A DNA stretch of 64,000 bases from JALYUS01 sp038231255 (GTDB lineage: Bacteria; Chloroflexota; Chloroflexia; Thermomicrobiales; JALYUS01), in NCBI GenBank assembly GCA_038231255.1, contig JBBRLR010000007.1:1-64000 (forward strand), given 5' to 3'. Made by a program: the position numbers and the translations under genes. Positions 19,341-27,707 of the stretch are shown piece by piece. The notes under the pieces were generated by a model that worked only from the letters and a program-made list of their open reading frames with translations, ran no database searches and was not told the DNA's origin. The stretch's first letter is position 1; each line of letters starts with the position of its first letter.

Positions 19341-19418
19341 AACCAGTGCTACACTAGCGCCAGCAGGAACCGGCGTCCGATGGTGCGCGCCGTGGCAGTC
19401 GCAGCAGGGGAGTAGTGT

Positions 19419-19784
19419 ATGAGCACAGTGCATATGTTTGTGGGCACCGCTGTCTTTGTTTTGTTCCTCGCGGCGACGATCATCTACGCGATCAGCATCG
19501 CCGGGCGGACGATCGCGGCGGGGAAATACGTCTCGTACCTCGCCTCCCTCTTTCTCGTCATCCAGTACCTGCTCGGCATCGGCCTGCTGGCGAGCGGCAA
19601 GCGGAACGTGATGATCCACTACCTCTTCGCGCTGATCGTCCTCATCCCGGTTGGGATGGAGCATGGCTACGTGCGCAAGCGGTTCAGCGGCCGTGAGCAG
19701 GCGATCAATCTGACGCTCGTCTCTGCCGCCGCGACGATTCTCGTCCTCGTTACCTATCTGATCGGCCAGAACAACGCGACGTAG
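19419..19784 (+). CDS. Small four-helix membrane protein of unknown function
   Basis: A 121-residue protein composed almost entirely of four hydrophobic segments (about residues 5-27, 40-60, 66-86 and 97-117) with a charged loop (VRKRFSGREQA) before the last helix. I do not recognise a named family or any catalytic motif. The ATG at 19419 follows GCAGGGGAGTAGTGT, an acceptable ribosome site. It stands alone between a heptad hairpin and a C-rich repeat block. An antisense open frame across it is rejected because it lacks a ribosome site and hydrophobic pattern. Confidence 0.7.
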   Translation: MSTVHMFVGTAVFVLFLAATIIYAISIAGRTIAAGKYVSYLASLFLVIQYLLGIGLLASGKRNVMIHYLFALIVLIPVGMEHGYVRKRFSGREQAINLTLVSAAATILVLVTYLIGQNNAT

Positions 19785-19787
19785 GGG

Positions 19788-19930
19788 AACCTACCCCCCG
19801 CCCCCTTCCGTTCCTTGGCGTGGGAAGGGGGTGACTCGTCGCGATGCTGTGGTGTTTCCCGAACACCCTGATCTTGCAGCGAGTTCCCTCCCCCTTCCTC
19901 GCGGGAAGGGGAAAGGGGGGTTAGGCTCCC
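19788..19930. repeat. Paired C-rich/G-rich hairpins (CCCCTTCC family)
   Basis: Two purine/pyrimidine hairpins, at about 19793-19832 and 19886-19922, lie in opposite orientation. Together they form a larger palindrome whose outer ends read CCTACCCCCC and GGGGGGTTAGG. They occupy nearly the whole gap before the methyltransferase gene. Confidence 0.78.
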
Positions 19931-19955
19931 CGAAGGCGACGTGGAGAAGTAATCC

Positions 19956-20966
19956 ATGCCCCTCCCCGACCAGCCACTCCCTCCCCTCCTCGATGCCGCA
20001 CTCGCGGCGCGGGCGGTGCTGCTCGACGAACGGCATCAGGGAGCAATACGGCTCTTCAGCGGCTTCTTCGAGGGCGCACCCGATCTCGTCGCGGATTGCT
20101 ACGGCGAAACGCTCCTGCTTCACAACTACGCCGATCCGCCCGCGAACGGGGAAGCGACAATCGCGGCGGCGACGCGCTTCCTCATGGAGCGGTTGCCGTG
20201 GGTGCATACCGTCGTCGTCAAGCCGCGCAATGCGCCGACGATCCCGGAACGGCACGGCGTGTTGCGCCTCGGCACGCAGCCGGACGCGCGCGTGCGCGAA
20301 CACGGCGTCTGGTACGCCCTCGAACTGCTCGCGCACCGCGATGCGAGTTTGTATCTGGACACGCGCAATCTGCGTGCATGGGCAATCCAACACCTCGGCG
20401 GGATGAGCGTGCTGAATACCTTCGCGTACACCGGCAGCCTCGGCGTGGCGGCGATGGCGGGCGGGGCGAAGGGCGTCGTGCAGACCGATCTGAAGCGCGA
20501 GTACCTGAACGTCGCGAAGACTTCGTACATGCTCAACGGCTTTCCGATCATCAAGGCGGATTTCCAGGCGGGGGATTTCTGGACGCGGATCGGCCACATG
20601 AAGCGGACGGGCGAGCGGTTCGATTGCGTCTTCGTTGACCCGCCCTTCTTCGCCGCGACGGGCAAGGGCACCGTTGACCTCGTCGCGCAGAGCCATCGCG
20701 TCATCAACAAAGTGCGCCCGCTCATCAACGACGGTGGCTATCTCATCGCGATCAACAACGCCCTGTTCGTCTCGGGCGCGGAGTACCTGCGGACGCTCGA
20801 AGCGCTCTGCACGGACGGCTACCTCGCGATCGAGGAATTAATCCCCGTGCCGCCGGACTGCACCGGATACCCCGAAACCCGCGTGCGTGCGCCCTTCGTG
20901 GACCCCGCCCCCTTTAACCACTCCACCAAGATTGCCGTGTTGCGCGTCCGACGCAAAGGTGCGTAG
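19956..20966 (+). CDS. Class I rRNA methyltransferase of the RlmI/RlmK-like family
   Basis: A 336-residue SAM-dependent methyltransferase of the RlmI (23S rRNA m5C1962) type. The N-terminal EEHL-like region (GAIRLFSGFFEGAPDLVADCYGE, in part) is followed by SLYLDTRNLRAWA, SAM motif I VLNTFAYTGSLGVAA (about residue 151), the acidic loop VVQTDLKREYL, and the catalytic region CVFVDPPFFA (about 226). The canonical N-terminal PUA domain of RlmI is missing, so the exact target is unsure. ATG 19956 directly follows a C-rich repeat, with GTGGAGAAGTAATCC as a ribosome site. Confidence 0.85.
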   Translation: MPLPDQPLPPLLDAALAARAVLLDERHQGAIRLFSGFFEGAPDLVADCYGETLLLHNYADPPANGEATIAAATRFLMERLPWVHTVVVKPRNAPTIPERHGVLRLGTQPDARVREHGVWYALELLAHRDASLYLDTRNLRAWAIQHLGGMSVLNTFAYTGSLGVAAMAGGAKGVVQTDLKREYLNVAKTSYMLNGFPIIKADFQAGDFWTRIGHMKRTGERFDCVFVDPPFFAATGKGTVDLVAQSHRVINKVRPLINDGGYLIAINNALFVSGAEYLRTLEALCTDGYLAIEELIPVPPDCTGYPETRVRAPFVDPAPFNHSTKIAVLRVRRKGA

Positions 20967-20983
20967 CGCGAGACGAATTCCTT

Positions 20984-21049
20984 GGTGGTAGCAGGCTTTC
21001 CAGCCTGCCTCCTGCGAGGGGGAGACAGGCTGGAAAGCCCGCCACCACC
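20984..21049. repeat. Palindromic repeat, GGTGGYAGCAGGCTTTCCAGCC family
   Basis: The left arm GGTGGTAGCAGGCTTTCCAG (20984-21007) pairs with 21026-21049 with a few mismatches around an 18-base loop. It lies between convergent genes (stops 20966 and 21075). A relative is at 40159-40229. Confidence 0.85.
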
Positions 21050-21074
21050 ATCTCAGTACCCGGCGCTCACCCGC

Positions 21075-23282
21075 TCAGTCCCCAAACCGCCCCGTGCCTC
21101 CGGTGACGGTGTTGAGCAGCCATTCCTGCGCATTGAACGGGGGGACACCTGCCGGGCGCTCGACGGGGCGGTAGCGGCCATCCGAACCGAGGACGCGCGC
21201 CTTGTCCGTGTCGCGCAGGTACGTTTCCAGTAGTTCATCGCGGATGTGCGTGCGGATCGCTGGGTCCTCGATAGGGAAGAGCACTTCCACGCGCCGGTCG
21301 AGATTGCGCGGGTGGAGGTCTGCGCTGCCGAGGTAGATCTCCTCGTGACCATCGTTGCCGAATAAATAGATCCGGTGATGCTCCAAAAACCGACCGAGGA
21401 GGCTGATGACGCGGATATTCTCGGACAAACCCGGCACACCCGGCACGAGGCAGCAGGTCGAGCGACAGATCAAGTCAATCTTGACGCCTGCCTGCGATGC
21501 CCGGTAGAGCGCCTCGATGATCCGCTCGTCCACGAGATGGTTGGTCTTGAAAAGCAGGCGACCCTTCGGCCCGAGCGCGGTTTCGCGTTCGATCAGTTCA
21601 GTAATTCGCTGCCGCAGATTGACAGGCGCGACGAGCAGTTTGCGGTACTCCCGCTGATCCGAGTAACCCGTCAGATAGTTGAACAGGTCCGAAACGTCCG
21701 CGCCGATCTCCTCGTTCGCGGTGAGCAGGCCGAGGTCGGTGTAGGTGCGGGCGGTGCTCGCGTTGTAGTTGCCGGTACCGAGATGGACATAGCGCCGAAT
21801 ACCGTCCTGCTCGCGCCGTACGATCAGCGCGACCTTGCAATGCACCTTTAGCCCCATCATCCCGTACGCGACATGCACGCCCTTGCTTTCCAGCGCCCTG
21901 GCCCACTCGATATTGTTCTCCTCATCGAACCGCGCCTTCAGTTCGACGAGCACGGCGACCTGTGTATCTTCATCCCGCGCCTCGGCGAGCGCCTCGACGA
22001 TCGGGCTGTCCTTGCCGACGCGATAGAGCGTCTGCTTGATCGCCCGGACGGCCGGGTCGGTGCTGCCGCTCTTGATGAAGTCCACGACCGGCACGAACGA
22101 ATCGTAGGGGTGGTGGAGCAGGATGTCCCCCTGCCGGATCGCCGTGTAGATGTCGCTGCTGTCCCGCAGGGCGGCGGGGACCTGCGGCACGAACGGCAGG
22201 TCTTTGAGGTCCGGTCGGTCAATGCGCAGCAGTTGCATCAGGTCTTCGAGATCGAGAGGCCCGTCAATGGTATAAACATCGGAAGGATGGACATCCAGCT
22301 TCTCCATCAACCAATTGCGATGGAGTTCCGGCATCGTCGCATCCACGACGAGGCGCACGACGAACCCGAATCCGCGCCGCTCCAACTGCTCCTCAATGGT
22401 CGCGAGCAGGTCCTCCGCCTCCAGTTCCTGGATTTCGATGTCCGCGTCGCGCGTCACATGGAACGGATAGGCGGCGATGATCTCCTTGCCGGGGAAGAGT
22501 GTCGGTAGGTTGGCGATCACGACCTGTTCCAACCAGACAGAGGCGCGCGGGCGGTGGATGCCGGAGGCGTCGCGCATCGGTGCGGTCGGCGGCACGGAAA
22601 TAAAGCGCGGCAGCGATTGTGGAATCTTGATCCGGGCGATGTGCTCGCCCGCTTCATCACGCACGACGACGAGCAGGTTCAGGCTCCGGTTCGAGATATG
22701 CGGGAAGGGATGACCGGAATCCACCGCGAGCGGCGTGAGAATCGGGAACGATTCGCGTAGGAAATACTCTGTTGCGGCATCGCGCTGATCGGCGTTGAGC
22801 GTCTCATACAAAAGGAGATGAATATCGTTCTCCGCCAGAGCAGGCGTGAGTACGTCCTGGAAGTACCGGCATTGCTCGGTCATCAAATCGAGAACAATCT
22901 TGTGGATTTCGTGGAGTGACTCGCGCGGCGTCATCCCGTCCCGCCGGACATCGGCGGAATTGACCGCCACCTGCTGCTTGAGGCCGGAAACGCGCACCAT
23001 GAAAAACTCATCGAGGAGATTGCTCAGGATCGCAACAAACTTCACACGCTCCAAAAGCGGCGTGTCCTCGTCCTGCGCCTGCTCGAAGACGCGCCATTGG
23101 AACGCCAGCAGCGACAGTTCCCGGTTAAAGTACCACTCCGGCGCGGTAATGTCCTCGACGGGTGCAACGACGCTCGTCAGACGGGGGGCAGGGGGTGATG
23201 GCACGGCCGTCGTCTTCGGCGCGGGGGGACGGCGGACGAAACGTCCGTTGCTATCCCGCACTCGTGCGATTGTTTCCGCCAT
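21075..23282 (-). CDS. ppk1: Polyphosphate kinase 1
   Basis: A 735-residue PPK1, which reversibly polymerises the gamma-phosphate of ATP into polyphosphate. Domain order: N domain (WYFNRELSLLAFQWRVFEQA at about residue 50), head domain, then two phospholipase-D-like catalytic domains. The autophosphorylated histidine is in YVHLGTGNYN (about 478) and the second conserved histidine in GSADLHPRNLDRRVEV (about 635). HHPYDSFVPVVDFI (about 385) is another family block. The first 40 residues are Pro-rich and not conserved. It is a lone minus-strand gene, convergent with the methyltransferase; no ppx or phosphate-transport gene is adjacent. Confidence 0.97.
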   Translation of the reverse strand: MAETIARVRDSNGRFVRRPPAPKTTAVPSPPAPRLTSVVAPVEDITAPEWYFNRELSLLAFQWRVFEQAQDEDTPLLERVKFVAILSNLLDEFFMVRVSGLKQQVAVNSADVRRDGMTPRESLHEIHKIVLDLMTEQCRYFQDVLTPALAENDIHLLLYETLNADQRDAATEYFLRESFPILTPLAVDSGHPFPHISNRSLNLLVVVRDEAGEHIARIKIPQSLPRFISVPPTAPMRDASGIHRPRASVWLEQVVIANLPTLFPGKEIIAAYPFHVTRDADIEIQELEAEDLLATIEEQLERRGFGFVVRLVVDATMPELHRNWLMEKLDVHPSDVYTIDGPLDLEDLMQLLRIDRPDLKDLPFVPQVPAALRDSSDIYTAIRQGDILLHHPYDSFVPVVDFIKSGSTDPAVRAIKQTLYRVGKDSPIVEALAEARDEDTQVAVLVELKARFDEENNIEWARALESKGVHVAYGMMGLKVHCKVALIVRREQDGIRRYVHLGTGNYNASTARTYTDLGLLTANEEIGADVSDLFNYLTGYSDQREYRKLLVAPVNLRQRITELIERETALGPKGRLLFKTNHLVDERIIEALYRASQAGVKIDLICRSTCCLVPGVPGLSENIRVISLLGRFLEHHRIYLFGNDGHEEIYLGSADLHPRNLDRRVEVLFPIEDPAIRTHIRDELLETYLRDTDKARVLGSDGRYRPVERPAGVPPFNAQEWLLNTVTGGTGRFGD

Positions 23283-23475
23283 GCGCGTTTCCCCTTTCCG
23301 TCGCTGCCTTCCGTACGGTATCCATCGCTCGGCCTGCTGTCAACGGTTGCACCACGAGTAAATAACGGCACATGCAGTGGTTCCGGGTGGGCGGAAACCG
23401 CCGTGATACACTGGTCGTTGTATGGGAGGTGCGGCACGAGCCGCGAGAATAATGACGAGGAAGGATTTTTTCGTT

Positions 23476-23844
23476 ATGCAACAACCGCCGCAAGGTCAGG
23501 CTATTGATCCCCGCGCCACATCAACGGCGTTCGAGATCACCGGTTTCGCGATTCGCTACAACATGGGTGTCGTGCGCGGCGTCACGGTACGCTCGCGCTC
23601 GATCGGCGGGCAGATTGGCGCCGCTTTTCAAACGATGAAAGGCGGGAACATCACCCTGCTCACCGAACTGGCCGAGCAAGCGCGACAGGAGGCGTACCAG
23701 ATCATGATCGCCCATGCCGCGCAACTCGGCGGCAACGCGATCATCGGCATCCGCTACGACAGCTCCGAGGTGATGGAAAACGCGACCGAAGTGATCGCTT
23801 ACGGCACCGCCGTCTGGGGCGAGTGGCAGCAGCATTCCCAGTAG
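23476..23844 (+). CDS. YbjQ family (UPF0145) heavy-metal-binding-like protein
   Basis: A 122-residue protein of the YbjQ/UPF0145 family: GFAIRYNMGVVRGVTVRSRSIGG (in part), LTELAEQARQEAYQIMIAHAAQLGGNAIIGIRYD and the closing EVIAYGTAVW are the family blocks. Members form pentameric beta/alpha rings; a function in metal binding has been suggested but is not proven. The start ATG at 23476 follows GACGAGGAAGGA by about ten bases; ATG 23452 is less supported. A GATACACT sequence at about 23404 may be its -10 box. Confidence 0.9.
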   Translation: MQQPPQGQAIDPRATSTAFEITGFAIRYNMGVVRGVTVRSRSIGGQIGAAFQTMKGGNITLLTELAEQARQEAYQIMIAHAAQLGGNAIIGIRYDSSEVMENATEVIAYGTAVWGEWQQHSQ

Positions 23845-23904
23845 GCCTTTCACCGTCTCGAAACCTACAAATACGACCGCGATACACGACGGGAGGAATG
23901 TGCG

Positions 23905-24699
23905 ATGACGTATGAGACGCTGCTCACCGAAACGACCGACGGTGTTCTGACGATCACGCTGAACCGCCCGGATGTGTTGAACGCCCTGACGCGGCAGGTG
24001 TTGAGCGAGTTGCGCGATGCGCTCCGCGACGCCGAGCGGGACGCGGCGGTGCGCTGCCTCGTGCTGACGGGCGCGGGGCGTGGCTTCTGCTCCGGTCTGG
24101 ACCTCACGCCGGGCGCGCAACATGCCGAGAGCGCCGAGAATCTTTCGGTCGCGGACGGGGTGCGGCAGAACTGGAATGTCGTCGTCAAGAGCATCCGCGA
24201 AATCGAGAAGCCAGTGATCGCGGCGCTCAACGGTGTCGCGGCGGGTGCGGGCATGAGCATCGCCCTCGCCTGCGATATACGCATGGCGAGCGAGGCGGCA
24301 TGGTTCATGCCGGGATTCGTCCGCATCGGATTGATCCCCGACAGCGGCGGCACGATCTTCCTACCCCTACTCGTTGGCTACGCCAAAGCGGCAGAACTCG
24401 CCTTCACCGGCGACCGCGTGGACGCGACCGAGGCGCACCGGCTCGGTTTCGTCAACCACGTCGTGCCCGCCGCCGAACTGATGGAGCGGACGCGCGCGCT
24501 GGCGACCCGCCTCGCGACAATGCCCACCCGCGCCATCGGCCTGACAAAGCGTGCCTTCAACCGGGCAATCATGCCGCACCTCGATGCCGTATTGGACAAT
24601 GAGGCGGAGATGCAGCAGCTCGCCTCCCAGTCCGCCGATCACCAGGAAGGCATCGCTGCATTCCGCGAGCAGCGCCAGCCGCAATTCACTGGCGAATAA
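23905..24699 (+). CDS. Enoyl-CoA hydratase/isomerase family protein
   Basis: A 264-residue crotonase-fold enzyme. The oxyanion-hole segments are LVLTGAGRGFCSGLDL (about residue 52) and ALNGVAAGAGMSIALACDIRMASE (in part, about 107). The second catalytic acid region reads FVRIGLIPDSGGTIFLPLLVG (in part, about 134), with DSGG in place of the DGGG seen in 2-(1,2-epoxyphenyl)acetyl-CoA isomerase (PaaG), which it most resembles. The reaction could be hydration or isomerisation of an acyl-CoA. The ATG follows GACGGGAGGAATGTGCG. No other paa or beta-oxidation genes are nearby. Confidence 0.9.
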   Translation: MTYETLLTETTDGVLTITLNRPDVLNALTRQVLSELRDALRDAERDAAVRCLVLTGAGRGFCSGLDLTPGAQHAESAENLSVADGVRQNWNVVVKSIREIEKPVIAALNGVAAGAGMSIALACDIRMASEAAWFMPGFVRIGLIPDSGGTIFLPLLVGYAKAAELAFTGDRVDATEAHRLGFVNHVVPAAELMERTRALATRLATMPTRAIGLTKRAFNRAIMPHLDAVLDNEAEMQQLASQSADHQEGIAAFREQRQPQFTGE

Positions 24700-24823
24700 C
24701 GGACATTATCAAGTCGGCAATCTGTTGGTGGAGCAGGATTCAATCTGCAATCCCTGGATGGCAGGTTGGATCTGCCCAAAGGGTGTCCATCTACCAACAT
24801 CCTTCAATCCGCAACGTACTTGG

Positions 24824-25057
24824 TCAATCTTGCGAGGTATCGTCGGTCGGTTGGTCGGGTGCTGGTTCCGCTACGGGATCTACCTGCACGACCGCATCCT
24901 GCCGAAGCGCGTCGCCCTTGGGCATTTGATCGGTGGTGATAAGGCGGGCCGGTGTTCCCGCATCGGCGGAAACCGCCGCGCTACCACCGAGAATCATCGT
25001 CCCCAGCATCGCACCACACATCATCATCGCAAGTCGCCGCCGAGCAATCGTCTGCAC
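24824..25057 (-). CDS. Small secreted protein of unknown function
   Basis: A 77-residue product with a convincing signal peptide (QTIARRRLAMMMCGAMLGTM... cut after SAAVSADA), leaving a mature peptide of about 45 residues that is acidic and Pro/Asp/Thr-rich (ends DQPTDDTSQD). The start is GTG at 25057, seven bases after GGGGAGG, which supports translation. A Cys lies within the hydrophobic stretch but not in a lipobox context. I know no family. It is convergent with the enoyl-CoA hydratase gene. Confidence 0.6.
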   Translation of the reverse strand: MQTIARRRLAMMMCGAMLGTMILGGSAAVSADAGTPARLITTDQMPKGDALRQDAVVQVDPVAEPAPDQPTDDTSQD

Positions 25058-25208
25058 CGTAGACCTCCCCGTTATCGTCTCAGGACGCCCACGCGCCCCG
25101 CTATCATAGTAACAACGGGCAAGTGGAGAAATAGTTTCACTTTAGTCCTCAATTACATGGAAGTCGTCCGTATATTGCCAGGGTGTCTGACCAGCAACTC
25201 ATCGGTGT

Positions 25209-25616
25209 TTATCGGGGTGGCGGCACCTCGGGGTAGGCGTCCGGCTCAACCTGATAGGCGTCGGCAAGGCGGTTAGTGCCATTGAAGACATCCACAACGG
25301 CGAGCAGTTCGGAGAACATGCGCGTGTCCATCCCTAGCTTCACCGCCGCGCCGGTGTGCGAGTTGATGCAGTAGCGGCAGCCATTCGTCGCGCTCACGGC
25401 GATGGCGATCAGTTCCTTGGTCAGCGGATCGAGCGCGCCCGCCGCCATCGTCTGCTTCAGTTTGTGCCACGTCGCACTCAGATGCTCCGGATTGACGGCG
25501 AGCGCGCGCCAGATGTTTGGCACGAAATCAATCCCTTTCGTCGCCTTGATGTCATCGTATACCTCGCGGACGAGGCCGGTCGCTTCCTCATCGGGGATCA
25601 TGCGGACGGTGGTCAT
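25209..25616 (-). CDS. Carboxymuconolactone decarboxylase / AhpD-like protein
   Basis: A 135-residue all-helical CMD-domain protein. The AhpD-like redox motif is NGCRYCINSHTGAAVKLG (CxxC with a following His, about residue 78-86), typical of alkylhydroperoxidase-related members acting as thiol peroxidases or reductant adaptors. TKELIAIAVSATN precedes it. No peroxiredoxin gene is adjacent, so the partner is unknown. The ATG at 25616 follows GAAAGGAATGCACAACC. A 160-bp palindromic element starts 33 bases upstream of the start. Confidence 0.9.
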   Translation of the reverse strand: MTTVRMIPDEEATGLVREVYDDIKATKGIDFVPNIWRALAVNPEHLSATWHKLKQTMAAGALDPLTKELIAIAVSATNGCRYCINSHTGAAVKLGMDTRMFSELLAVVDVFNGTNRLADAYQVEPDAYPEVPPPR

Positions 25617-25648
25617 GGTTGTGCATTCCTTTCTCGAAGCGAGTCATC

Positions 25649-25808
25649 GGTAGCGTAGGCTGATGAACATTGACAACTTAATCCGGTACTTAGGTGGAGT
25701 AGGTTTCCGGGTGCCCTCCGGGCGGCATGCCAGGCTCACAGGTTGAAACCCTGTGCCACTAAGCCATTTACCCAGTTAAGTTGTTAATGTTCATCAGCCT
25801 ACGCTACC
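25649..25808. repeat. 160-bp MITE-like palindromic element
   Basis: The 33-bp terminal arms (25649-25681 and 25776-25808) are inverted copies with one mismatch. The outer ends GGTAGCGTAGGCTGA match the ends of the shorter repeats at 8171 and 9485. The centre includes CAGGTTGAAACCCTGTGCCA, related to the hairpin at 54582-54604. There is no coding frame inside and no transposase in the window, so it fits a non-autonomous mobile element. Confidence 0.8.
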
Positions 25809-25948
25809 ACACGCACGGCATCATCTGCTTTTCAGGAATCGCTCAGATGCCGCTCATGATGATACGCTTTACTATGGGCAGCAAGGAACGCGCCGAAACG
25901 GGCGCAATGGGAACGCAACAGTATTTCGAGGCAGATGGAGCGACCTGG

Positions 25949-27130
25949 ATGAACGTCAAACGACTCGGCATCCTCAGTGGGTTTCTCGCCTTGGTTGTCG
26001 CACTCGGTCTCGCCTTCGGCGCAGGCGCGCTGTTCGGTAACGGTGGCAGCACGGCCCTCACCCCACAGGTGCAGCAGTTCGCGGCTGCCGCACCGGCGAC
26101 GACGAACACCGGCACGATTACTCGCAATGCCCCCGCTCCGCCGAGCGGCACGACGATGACGACGGAGCAGATCGTGGATCAGGTCGGTCCGGCGGTCGTC
26201 ACCGTCATCAACCGGCAGAAGTACACCGGTCGCCGCGCCGCCAGCAACTCGCCCGTGACGCCTCCGGCCGGTGGTACGAGCCAACCGATTGATACTGGTC
26301 TCGGCAGTGGCGTCATCTACGACAAAGCGGGCTACATCCTCACTAACAACCACGTCGTCGAAGGCGCAACCGCGATTGATGTCGAACTCGCGGACGGCTC
26401 GCGGGTGGATGCAACGCTCGTCGGGCGCGACCCATCGAATGATATCGCGGTCGTCAAGATTGACCCGGCGAAAGTGACGACAGTCGCGGAACTCGGCGAT
26501 TCCGCCGCCGTCAAGCCAGGCCAGCCCGTCGTCGCCATCGGCAGCCCCGAGGCGCTGGAAAATTCCGTCACCGAGGGTATCGTTTCCGGTATCAACCGGC
26601 AGGTGGACAATTACGTCGGCCTGATCCAGACCGACGCGGCGATCAACCACGGCAACAGCGGTGGCCCGCTGATCAATGCCTATGGGCAGGTGATCGGCCT
26701 GAACACCCTCGGTATCCGGGACAACAACGCGGTAGGCCTGAACTTCGCCATCCCGATCAATAAGGCGAAGCAGGTCGCCGGGACGCTCGTCACCAAGGGC
26801 AACGGCGCCGTCGTCTCCACCCGCGCCTACCTCGGCGTGCAGGTGGACCCGCTGAACAGCTCCAAGGCCGCGCAGTATGGCACGAAGCAGACGCAGGGTG
26901 CGTACGTCGTCAAAGTCGAGACGGGCACCCCGGCGGAAAAGGCGGGTCTGCAAAAAGGCGATGTGATCATCGCCGTCAATGGCACGAAACTCGACAACAA
27001 GACCGCGCTGGGCGATGTTCTGAGCACGCTCAATGTCGGCGACACCACAACGCTGACGATTGACCGCACCGGCCAAACACAGACGCTGACCGCGACCCTT
27101 GCGGAGCGCCCGACGCAGGCTACACCCTAA
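25949..27130 (+). CDS. HtrA/DegP-like trypsin-type serine protease with PDZ domain
   Basis: A 393-residue membrane-anchored HtrA protease acting outside the cytoplasmic membrane in protein quality control. It begins with an uncleaved anchor (LGILSGFLALVVALGLAFGA), followed by an Ala/Thr-rich linker. The trypsin domain has His in TNNHVVEGA, Asp in DPSNDIAVVKI and Ser in HGNSGGPLIN. The PDZ domain covers the last 100 residues (RAYLGVQV ... GLQKGDVIIAVNG). I chose the ATG at 25949, preceded by GATGGAGCG, because the anchor then starts normally. Earlier ATGs at 25874 and 25907 are in frame. Confidence 0.93.
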   Translation: MNVKRLGILSGFLALVVALGLAFGAGALFGNGGSTALTPQVQQFAAAAPATTNTGTITRNAPAPPSGTTMTTEQIVDQVGPAVVTVINRQKYTGRRAASNSPVTPPAGGTSQPIDTGLGSGVIYDKAGYILTNNHVVEGATAIDVELADGSRVDATLVGRDPSNDIAVVKIDPAKVTTVAELGDSAAVKPGQPVVAIGSPEALENSVTEGIVSGINRQVDNYVGLIQTDAAINHGNSGGPLINAYGQVIGLNTLGIRDNNAVGLNFAIPINKAKQVAGTLVTKGNGAVVSTRAYLGVQVDPLNSSKAAQYGTKQTQGAYVVKVETGTPAEKAGLQKGDVIIAVNGTKLDNKTALGDVLSTLNVGDTTTLTIDRTGQTQTLTATLAERPTQATP

Positions 27131-27207
27131 CTGCACATCCCTTCCTCCCCTTCCCCCCTTCTTTCCGGCCCGGCAGCAATGTTGGGCCGTTTCCTTTTGC
27201 ATGATGC

Positions 27208-27219
27208 TATACTACCTGC
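27208..27219 (+). promoter_or_regulatory. -10 element of a leaderless nucleotidyltransferase gene
   Basis: TATACT at 27208-27213 ends six bases before the ATG at 27220, so the expected transcription start is the A of the start codon. No ribosome site precedes the gene. Confidence 0.55.
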
Positions 27220-27540
27220 ATGAAGACGCTGGATACCGACTTGCTCGCAGAAGCGACCCGCAGCCTCGTGGACGCGTTCCACCCGGAGCAAATTATCCTG
27301 TTCGGCTCCCATGCCTGGGGATTGCCAGACGAGAGCAGTGATGTTGACCTGGTTATTGTCGTGCCGGAGAGCGATATTTCACCACATCTCCGGGCTGCAC
27401 ATGCCTACCGGGCGCTCGGGGGCCTGCCAATGCCGATAGAAGTGCGCGTGCGCACGCGCGCGGAATTCGAGCGGTATCGCTCTGTCCCTGCCTCCTTAGA
27501 GCATCAAATCTCTGGCGAGGGAAAACGACTGTATGGATGA
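27220..27540 (+). CDS. MNT-type nucleotidyltransferase domain protein (antitoxin of a MNT/HEPN pair)
   Basis: A 106-residue minimal nucleotidyltransferase. The polymerase-beta fold motif GSHAWGLPDESSDVDLVIV (residues about 28-46) contains the GS...D-x-D catalytic core, which appears intact. In MNT/HEPN modules the MNT protein neutralises a HEPN RNase toxin, in studied cases by AMPylating it. Here its stop overlaps the ATG of a HEPN remnant (ATGGATGA), as in intact operons, but that partner is broken. The gene seems leaderless, with its -10 box ending six bases upstream. Confidence 0.85.
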   Translation: MKTLDTDLLAEATRSLVDAFHPEQIILFGSHAWGLPDESSDVDLVIVVPESDISPHLRAAHAYRALGGLPMPIEVRVRTRAEFERYRSVPASLEHQISGEGKRLYG

Positions 27541-27684
27541 GGCGAAGCGTCAACTCGTCCAGGAATGGTTTACTATTGCTCGTCGCGATCTCGCCATTCC
27601 GCCCGTATTCTCGGCACGGCTTCGCCGCCCATCTTTGAAAACGCCCGGTTGCCCTTTCTTTGTTACCAACCGAAACTCATCTGA
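27533..27684 (+). pseudogene. Remnant of a HEPN-domain toxin gene (frameshifted and truncated)
   Basis: The reading frame from ATG 27533 starts like a HEPN protein (MDEAKRQLVQEWFTIARRDL). Homology then continues in another frame from 27601 as ARILGTASPPIFENARLP, up to a TGA at 27682-27684. The expected CQQAAEKALK helix and the RNase Rx4-6H motif are missing. A frameshift near 27590-27600 plus 3' loss explains this. It directly follows its MNT partner and precedes an unrelated SDR gene. Confidence 0.65.
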
Positions 27685-27707
27685 AGTACTACCTAAGGAG
27701 CAAGCAT

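Noticed and set aside
25832..27202. Long open frame antisense to the HtrA gene, and similar antisense frames over ppk1 (21873-22508), glf (3746-4732) and the GH2 gene
   Set aside because: They mirror the codon structure of high-G+C genes, lack ribosome sites and recognisable motifs, and the opposite strand encodes clear conserved proteins.
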